Of a DNA stretch of 10,512 nt, positions 7,702-10,512 are shown piece after piece. Under the pieces are notes generated by a model that made no database searches, was not told the origin of the DNA, and worked only from the letters and a program-made list of their open reading frames with translations. Each line of letters opens with the position of its first letter. Within the stretch, counting starts at the first letter, position 1. The stretch is taken from the NCBI GenBank assembly GCA_009780755.1, contig WQZL01000079.1:1-10512 (forward strand), in the 5' to 3' direction. The position numbers and the translations under genes are program-made. Source of the stretch: Promicromonosporaceae bacterium. Lineage in GTDB: Bacteria; Actinomycetota; Actinomycetes; Actinomycetales; Cellulomonadaceae.

Positions 7702-7720
7702 TGTGTGTGTTGTGTGTGTG
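7702..7720. repeat. TG dinucleotide tract between divergent promoters
   Basis: A run of alternating T and G, TGTGTGTGT followed directly by TGTGTGTGTG, broken only by one TT step. It lies between the two outward-facing GGTAGATT boxes and about 27-45 bases upstream of the DUF2142 -10 box. Such tracts change length by slippage and could alter promoter spacing; whether it varies is unknown. Confidence 0.85.
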
Positions 7721-7740
7721 GTGCCTGGTTGCGGGGTGTA

Positions 7741-7748
7741 GGTAGATT
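7741..7748 (+). promoter_or_regulatory. candidate rightward -10 box (GGTAGATT)
   Basis: This is the same 8-mer as the DUF2142 -10 candidate, in opposite orientation 66 bases away. It would start transcription near 7755, inside the adjoining palindrome, and give the secreted-protein gene a leader of about 430 bases. No -35 box is convincing, so this is inference from the matching pair. Confidence 0.3.
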
Positions 7749-7760
7749 GAACAAGTTCAA
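7747..7760. promoter_or_regulatory. perfect palindrome TTGAAC-AA-GTTCAA, operator candidate
   Basis: Six-base arms are perfectly inverted around a two-base centre. The site overlaps the rightward -10 candidate by two bases and covers the predicted transcription start, a position where a bound dimeric repressor would block transcription. The regulator is unknown. It could also be a chance palindrome. Confidence 0.45.
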
Positions 7761-7952
7761 CCGGAACGAACAATTTCGATCCGCAAGCCGCTCCCGCAGG
7801 TGTGTTCCGTTGAGCAAAGAGCGAATCGACGACGCGCTGGCGCGCAAAGTACGCCGCATCAATCAAGTTTGATCGCTTGCGCTGCGGGAAACTCGCACAT
7901 CCATATGTGATTTCGCGGAATCTTGTCGAGTCTTGCATCACTGGGAGGTTAG

Positions 7953-8003
7953 ATGACATGGAAGACATCTGTCTGTTGCCCGGCTCCTGGGCGGTCAGGT
8001 TGA
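7953..8003 (+). CDS. possible 16-codon upstream ORF in the leader
   Basis: ATG with GGGAGG (7943-7948) four bases upstream opens a 16-codon frame, MTWKTSVCCPAPGRSG, ending in TGA. It lies about 185 bases upstream of the secreted-protein start and just before the GTCAC cluster and tandem hairpins. A short translated leader with adjacent Cys codons before RNA structure resembles a leader peptide; mycobacterial polycysteine upstream ORFs acting as attenuators are a known precedent, though two Cys codons is few. The Shine-Dalgarno gap is short. It may be chance. Confidence 0.25.
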   Translation: MTWKTSVCCPAPGRSG

Positions 8004-8014
8004 TTGTGCTACCC

Positions 8015-8122
8015 GTCACGGTGGCTCAATCGCCAGACCCACTAGGGGAGGGCAAAGGAGCTAGATGTCACGGACATAACAACTGTCACCTTCGACCGGG
8101 TGACAGAACAACAGACCGTCAC
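8015..8122. repeat. cluster of five GTCAC motifs upstream of the secreted-protein gene
   Basis: GTCAC occurs at 8015-8019, 8067-8071, 8085-8089 and 8118-8122, and in inverted orientation at 8100-8104. At even base composition about 0.2 would be expected in 108 bp on both strands. The three rightmost fall in the tandem hairpins, so they are not all independent. MtrA, a cell-wall response regulator of actinobacteria, binds GTCAC-containing direct repeats, which makes it one candidate binder; this is inference. Confidence 0.45.
8083..8106 (+). promoter_or_regulatory. hairpin or dyad 1 of a tandem pair
   Basis: CTGTCACC (8083-8090) pairs perfectly with GGTGACAG (8099-8106) around the eight-base loop TTCGACCG. 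No T-run follows, so it is not an ordinary intrinsic terminator. It repeats 33 bp downstream with the same loop. It may act as RNA structure in the leader or as a DNA operator with dyad symmetry. Confidence 0.6.
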
Positions 8123-8139
8123 CTTCGACCGGGCGACGG
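8116..8139 (+). promoter_or_regulatory. hairpin or dyad 2 of a tandem pair
   Basis: CCGTCACC (8116-8123) pairs with GGCGACGG (8132-8139) around the same TTCGACCG loop, with one A-C mismatch. Compared with hairpin 1, one T-A pair has become C-G with both sides changed, so pairing is kept. The mismatch comes from a change on one side only. It ends 48 bases before the GTG of the secreted-protein gene. Confidence 0.58.
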
Positions 8140-8187
8140 ACAACTACATCGGCCCGTCCCCATGCGGGCCACAAGGGGAGAAACATC

Positions 8188-10512
8188 GTGGACGATAAGT
8201 TCGTTCTGGTACGCAAGGACAAGCAGCACCGCCGTCGTGGCCTACTCGCTGCCCTCCTAACCGCCACCCTCGTAACTACGCTTTTGGGCGGAACCGCCCA
8301 CGCCACCCCCGCAGGAGGGGGTGGTGACTCCTACGGGTCGGAGCTAGATCGTTCTGACCTTGAGTTCCTCTCCGATGCGGCAGAGGGAGGAGCGGCCCCC
8401 GATGATTTCCCAGCGGCTGAGTCTGTCGAAACCACAGGTGGCCCTGACGCAGCGGCTGGCCTTGCCGCAGTGGGCGAGCCTGCGGAAACCTCCGGTGGGG
8501 GTGGTGACGATGTGCCCGACTACGAGTTTTTCTGGGAGATCGGCCCCGACGGGGTTGCCCGCGAGGTAGATGCGGACGGCAATCCGGTCGAATTCGTCTT
8601 TGACGTCCCCGGCATGGATGCTGCCCCGCGCGGCCCCACGGCGACGTTCGTGGATGAGGAAGACGGCGATTGGGGCGCCTGGGACGACTATGAGCAGGCT
8701 TTCGTTGGTATTGACTTCGGCGAAGACGTTGCGGCCTTCGCTGCGGCCATCGACCCGTTCAACACTTGCAGCGCGCCGCTGTTGGCTCGTCCCAACTGGA
8801 ATAACGTAACCACCAACAGCCCACAACCGCACAACAATAACTTCGGCGGTGGTGTGACATCCAGCATGCAGCCGTTCTACGCCTATGTTGACGCCTGCCA
8901 CCAGCTGGACATCCGATTCTTGACGAATCAGTGGCGGATGGCGCACGACAATGGCATTCAGCGAGCGGTGATGATGGTCACATCCCCAACCGGTCACACC
9001 ACCCAGACAGTATTGAACCGTGGCTTGGCTCCTGGACAGCGGGGCACCGGCGCGATGGCCGCCACTAACGGCACCACTAACCCCCTTGAGCGCTTGCAGC
9101 TGCGCAGCGCGACGGCGGGCGTTTGGCACATCCAAGTAGTTCAACAGAATGCTGCGGGTAACGCGGTTTCTCGCTCTAACCAAGGACAGGGTTGGAACCC
9201 GCACCGATTCGATATCTCCGTGCGTACCCCGGCGGGGGCCATCCAACGTGGTCGAGTGTGGACGAGTACGCTGCGTCAGACAACCGCCTCCCATCCGAAC
9301 GCGCCAGGGGTCAGCGCTGCCCACTCGACCATGATGGCTCGGCGCTGGAACCAGCGCCACTGGGCGATGACCAGTGAGGGGCTACGTTTTGAGATTACTC
9401 AGCGATCATTCAACGGCATTCACTCTGCCATGCGGGTTAATGGCCTCGGCGTTCACCTGAACTGCAATGCGGTGTTCCGTTCGATGCTCGCTCACCATGA
9501 TGACCCGCGACAGAATCCTGGCGGTCGGCGATACAGCGTTTTGGGGGTGCGGGAGAATTGCGCCGGTGCGCCAGAAGGCCGTATCTTCTGGGAACCACCG
9601 GACACCTCCATGCCGAGAACGGCGCGCTGGTTTGACAGTCGCAGCGGTGCGCATACCTGGGTTAACCCACAGTTCTCAAATCCGAGCATTACTGTGCGTT
9701 ACGAACACACCGCTACCGGTGCTAACTATGGTGGCCGAATTGTGGTGACTACTAACCAGGCTGGTCCGATCACCGTGTCCATCGCTGGGCAGAACCGCAC
9801 GTTCCCCCCCCTGCTGAATGCTCGCGCTGGCACGCACAACATCACCTGGGATGGCCGCAATGGTGCTGGCGCTCTCGTGCCGCTGACCACCGCGATCACC
9901 ATCAACGCAAGTTTTGAAGGCGGCCGGACGCACTTTGTGCACCAGGACGTCGAGTACCGCGAGGGCGGCGTGGAGATTCGCCCCCTGAACGGCCCCCGCA
10001 GCGGGGATCGTCGCATTAGCTGGGGCGAGCCACACCACTCGTCCCACTGCTGGATAAACGGGACGCAGGCCGTCTGTCGTGGCCTGATGCCCATCCCTAT
10101 GTGGGGCAACAACATCAACTCCGCTGTTAGCGGCACAGTAGGCGCCCACCGATGGGGTCGCACCAATATGAACACGCCGGTATACGGCGTCACCGGCGTC
10201 ACCACTTGGGGTGATGGCCGGCAGATGAATGAATGGGTGCCCGGTTCGGCGGCGAACGCGTCGGTAACGTTGACTCCGCGCGGTTCGTGTACGATGACCG
10301 GCACGCCGCGGGTTATTCCGGCTGGCCAGACGGTTACGCATACTGTGACGGTTCGTAATGATGGCCCGGTTGCGCGGCCGATGACCGCTACGGTGAACCT
10401 TACGAATGCTCTGCAAAATGGGCGTACCACGGTAGCCAGCGGTCCAACCGCTAACCGTGGTACCGCAACTCGTAGTGGTAACACTATTACTTGGAATGGC
10501 ACGCTTAACGCG
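8188..10512 (+). CDS. large secreted surface or matrix protein with DUF11-like domain (C-terminus beyond window)
   Basis: The frame is open from GTG 8188 through the right edge, 775 residues and incomplete. AAGGGGAG (8173-8180) with a seven-base gap supports the start. The N-terminus is a Sec signal peptide: basic RKDKQHRRR (9-17), hydrophobic core (about 18-35) and AHA at 37-39 before the probable cut. Residues 43-175 are acidic and rich in Gly, Ala and Pro, probably disordered. The body has at least seven cysteines (194, 237, 426, 458, 621, 630, 701), possibly paired; C621 and C630 are close neighbours. ITWDGRNGAGALVP (from residue 552) resembles the strand-turn motif of FlgD-type Ig-like domains. 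Residues about 690-775 (VIPAGQTVTHTVTVRNDGPV and following) resemble a DUF11 or Ig-like beta-sandwich, commonly repeated in cell-wall proteins. An LPXTG anchor may lie beyond the window; none is visible here. I recognise no enzyme; a surface or matrix role is inferred. Confidence 0.85.
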   Translation, partial: MDDKFVLVRKDKQHRRRGLLAALLTATLVTTLLGGTAHATPAGGGGDSYGSELDRSDLEFLSDAAEGGAAPDDFPAAESVETTGGPDAAAGLAAVGEPAETSGGGGDDVPDYEFFWEIGPDGVAREVDADGNPVEFVFDVPGMDAAPRGPTATFVDEEDGDWGAWDDYEQAFVGIDFGEDVAAFAAAIDPFNTCSAPLLARPNWNNVTTNSPQPHNNNFGGGVTSSMQPFYAYVDACHQLDIRFLTNQWRMAHDNGIQRAVMMVTSPTGHTTQTVLNRGLAPGQRGTGAMAATNGTTNPLERLQLRSATAGVWHIQVVQQNAAGNAVSRSNQGQGWNPHRFDISVRTPAGAIQRGRVWTSTLRQTTASHPNAPGVSAAHSTMMARRWNQRHWAMTSEGLRFEITQRSFNGIHSAMRVNGLGVHLNCNAVFRSMLAHHDDPRQNPGGRRYSVLGVRENCAGAPEGRIFWEPPDTSMPRTARWFDSRSGAHTWVNPQFSNPSITVRYEHTATGANYGGRIVVTTNQAGPITVSIAGQNRTFPPLLNARAGTHNITWDGRNGAGALVPLTTAITINASFEGGRTHFVHQDVEYREGGVEIRPLNGPRSGDRRISWGEPHHSSHCWINGTQAVCRGLMPIPMWGNNINSAVSGTVGAHRWGRTNMNTPVYGVTGVTTWGDGRQMNEWVPGSAANASVTLTPRGSCTMTGTPRVIPAGQTVTHTVTVRNDGPVARPMTATVNLTNALQNGRTTVASGPTANRGTATRSGNTITWNGTLNA
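9804..9811 (+). repeat. C8 homopolymer inside the secreted-protein gene
   Basis: Eight consecutive C bases encode part of TFPPLL just before the FlgD-like motif. A one-base slip here would frameshift the protein in its middle. Homopolymers of this length in surface-protein genes can act as contingency loci or be sequencing-error sites; the frame is intact in this sequence. Confidence 0.8.

Larger units (their letters stand above)
7661..8187. other. long divergent intergenic region and putative 5' leader of the secreted-protein gene
   Basis: These 527 bp contain no ordinary gene that I can support. From left to right they hold the DUF2142 -10 box, a TG-dinucleotide tract (7702-7720), a rightward GGTAGATT (7741-7748) overlapping a perfect palindrome (7747-7760), a possible 16-codon upstream ORF (7953-8003), a cluster of GTCAC motifs (8015-8122), two tandem hairpins (8083-8139) and the ribosome binding site of the secreted-protein gene. 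If transcription starts near 7755 the leader would be about 430 bases. These elements are listed separately. Confidence 0.6.

Noticed and set aside
7747..7872. 41-codon frame from TTG ending ALARKVRRINQV
   Set aside because: It is basic and partly helical in appearance, and might be a remnant of a lost gene, but the TTG start lies inside the palindrome and there is no ribosome binding site, so it is not supported.
7657..8019. 120-codon minus-strand open frame upstream of the DUF2142 gene
   Set aside because: It overlaps the DUF2142 start and the TG tract (encoding a Thr/His run) and has no ribosome binding site or known fold.
8083..8139. CRISPR repeats
   Set aside because: There are only two copies with a nine-base gap between them, far too short for a spacer, and no cas genes are present.
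8083..8139. Intrinsic terminators
   Set aside because: Neither stem is followed by a T-run, and they lie upstream of a gene in the direction of transcription.
7877..8260. 127-codon plus-strand open frame across the leader
   Set aside because: It runs into the secreted-protein gene in another frame, and its internal peptide repeat only reflects the tandem hairpins.
8344..9360. 338-codon minus-strand open frame antisense to the secreted-protein gene
   Set aside because: It is a shadow of the GC-rich plus-strand gene, which has a signal peptide and a good ribosome binding site; the antisense product shows no domain or coherent composition.
9676..10502. Two overlapping minus-strand open frames of about 250 codons
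   Set aside because: They lie opposite the same secreted-protein gene in different frames, with no recognisable protein features.

Overview
The window looks like chromosomal DNA of a moderately GC-rich actinobacterium (Actinomycetota). Coding style supports this: GTG is a frequent start, several starts lack a ribosome binding site but have a TANNNT box 6-7 bases upstream (the leaderless pattern common in this phylum), and the mix of DUF2142, GT-B glycosyltransferase and UDP-sugar dehydrogenase genes is typical of actinobacterial cell-wall polysaccharide loci. I cannot name the genus. Base composition is uneven: a 120-base sample of the methyltransferase gene (361-480) is about 46% GC, whereas 120 bases of the secreted-protein gene (8401-8520) are about 67% GC.

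Layout, left to right. (1) Minus strand, 1-896, cut by the window edge: a membrane-anchored, coiled-coil protein ending in a class I SAM methyltransferase. (2) Minus strand, 1064-3463: a 799-residue protein joining a GT2 (GT-A) domain to a GT4 (GT-B) domain. (3) A 171-bp divergent promoter region. (4) Plus strand, 3635-4858: a WbuB-like GT4 glycosyltransferase. Its stop codon abuts the stop codon of the next, convergent gene. (5) Minus strand, 7660-4859: a two-gene unit, a DUF2142 multi-pass membrane protein followed by UDP-glucose 6-dehydrogenase (ugd). (6) A 527-bp intergenic region, 7661-8187, with a TG-dinucleotide tract, a perfect palindrome, a possible short upstream ORF, a cluster of GTCAC motifs and two tandem hairpins with a compensatory base-pair change. 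(7) Plus strand, 8188 to the end, incomplete: a large secreted protein with a signal peptide, an acidic N-terminal region, several cysteines, a FlgD-like WDGRNGAG motif and a DUF11-like beta-sandwich domain at the cut end.

Genes 1-5 together fit synthesis of an acidic surface glycan. Ugd would supply UDP-glucuronate, the GT2 and GT4 domains would add sugars, the DUF2142 protein would act in the membrane, and the methyltransferase could cap or decorate the glycan. The secreted protein is a separate transcription unit, probably a surface or matrix protein, with a long leader that looks regulated. I see no RNA genes, insertion sequences, CRISPR arrays or prophage genes. The least explained region is the leader at 7661-8187.
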